Below the pieces are notes generated by a model that was not told the DNA's origin, did not search any database, and worked only from the letters and a program-made list of their open reading frames with translations. From a virus: DNA of 27,709 bases. The DNA is taken from the IMG/VR virus record IMGVR_UViG_3300046516_000745, positions 1-27,709 of that record. One strand, 5' to 3'. Within the stretch, counting starts at the first letter, position 1; each line of letters opens with the position of its first letter. Below are positions 27,498 to 27,709 of this stretch, piece after piece. Both the position numbers and the translations under genes were made by a program.

Positions 27498-27709
27498 ATG
27501 CCGAAGGTCGAGTTCAAGCACACGGGCAAGCCTCAGAATCAGCAGGAACTGGTCGAGCACATCGAGGACATCCGCTCGGCGGTGCTGGCCGGCGGCACGG
27601 CGACGGACGAGGCGCTCGAGCGCGTGGCCTCGGACCTGAAGGCCGGCTACGAGTCGGTGGACGAGGCGAAGAAGACGCGCAAGCGCGTCGACGAGCTCGA
27701 GGAGATGGT
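27498..27709 (+). CDS. Probable major capsid protein, N-terminal part (runs off the window)
   Basis: ATG 27498 follows GGGAAAG and, further up, GGAGG (27483-27487). The 70 visible residues are mainly a charged coiled-coil helix (E-L-V-E-H-I-E-D-I-R ... A-L-E-R-V-A-S-D-L ... R-V-D-E-L-E-E-M), like the delta domain that serves as built-in scaffold in HK97-type capsid proteins. The gene follows the prohead protease, the usual capsid position. A separate scaffold protein is possible because the fold domain is outside the window. Confidence 0.65.
   Translation, partial: MPKVEFKHTGKPQNQQELVEHIEDIRSAVLAGGTATDEALERVASDLKAGYESVDEAKKTRKRVDELEEM

Overview
The window is a stretch of a tailed double-stranded DNA bacteriophage (or prophage) genome of high G+C content, probably a siphovirus-type Caudoviricetes member. 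It carries a two-domain large terminase, an HK97-type portal fused to a Mu F-like minor head domain, a prohead-protease candidate, the start of a probable major capsid gene, an M15 endolysin candidate, a Sak4-like recombinase with SSB, a DnaB-N/RecA-type helicase and a Xer-type tyrosine recombinase. Several proteins have signal peptides, and one resembles a small outer-membrane protein, so a diderm (Gram-negative) host is the best guess; no species can be named. The standard code is used, with TGA, TAA and TAG all serving as stops. All genes but one lie on the + strand, and more than 25 junctions use 4-base ATGA/GTGA/TTGA overlaps, which implies long translationally coupled transcripts.

Layout. 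(1) 2-6231: end of the virion/tail region and a lysis-like block: an unknown partial protein, a glycosidase-like ORF fused to a BppU-like C-terminus, an M15 peptidase, small membrane and coiled-coil proteins, a HELIH protein, a metallophosphoesterase, three membrane micro-proteins, a holin-like protein and a secreted barrel-like protein. (2) 6232-9305: control and early region with a strong hairpin, a promoter that would give a leaderless XRE-repressor mRNA, a second promoter with a perfect TTGACA box, and small early genes. (3) 9306-12858: Sak4-like ATPase, SSB, and a C5 cytosine methyltransferase with six internal repeats. (4) 12855-15128: small accessory genes, including an Acb2/Tad1-type anti-CBASS candidate flanked by short direct repeats. 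(5) 15203-18453: Xer-type recombinase, a PD-(D/E)XK nuclease and a replicative helicase. (6) 18450-19117: one minus-strand membrane micro-gene and a roughly 250-bp array of 13 copies of a 12-bp iteron, a candidate replication origin. (7) 19118-27709: secreted protein, terminase subunits, a small accessory block with a zinc-knuckle protein and a glycosyltransferase, portal-MuF fusion, zincin, zinc ribbon, prohead protease, a multi-hairpin RNA leader and the capsid gene start.

How it fits together: helicase and iterons would drive replication; Sak4, SSB, the nuclease and the Xer-like enzyme would handle recombination; the methyltransferase and the Acb2-like protein would counter host restriction and cyclic-nucleotide signalling; the terminase-to-capsid block builds and fills heads; the left block ends infection. 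The most notable items are the iteron array with its long hairpin, the structured leader before the capsid gene, the repeat-built methyltransferase, the Acb2-like cassette, the possible gene fusion at 2128, and competing hairpins upstream of the terminase genes. All assignments come from reading the sequence; no database search was run.
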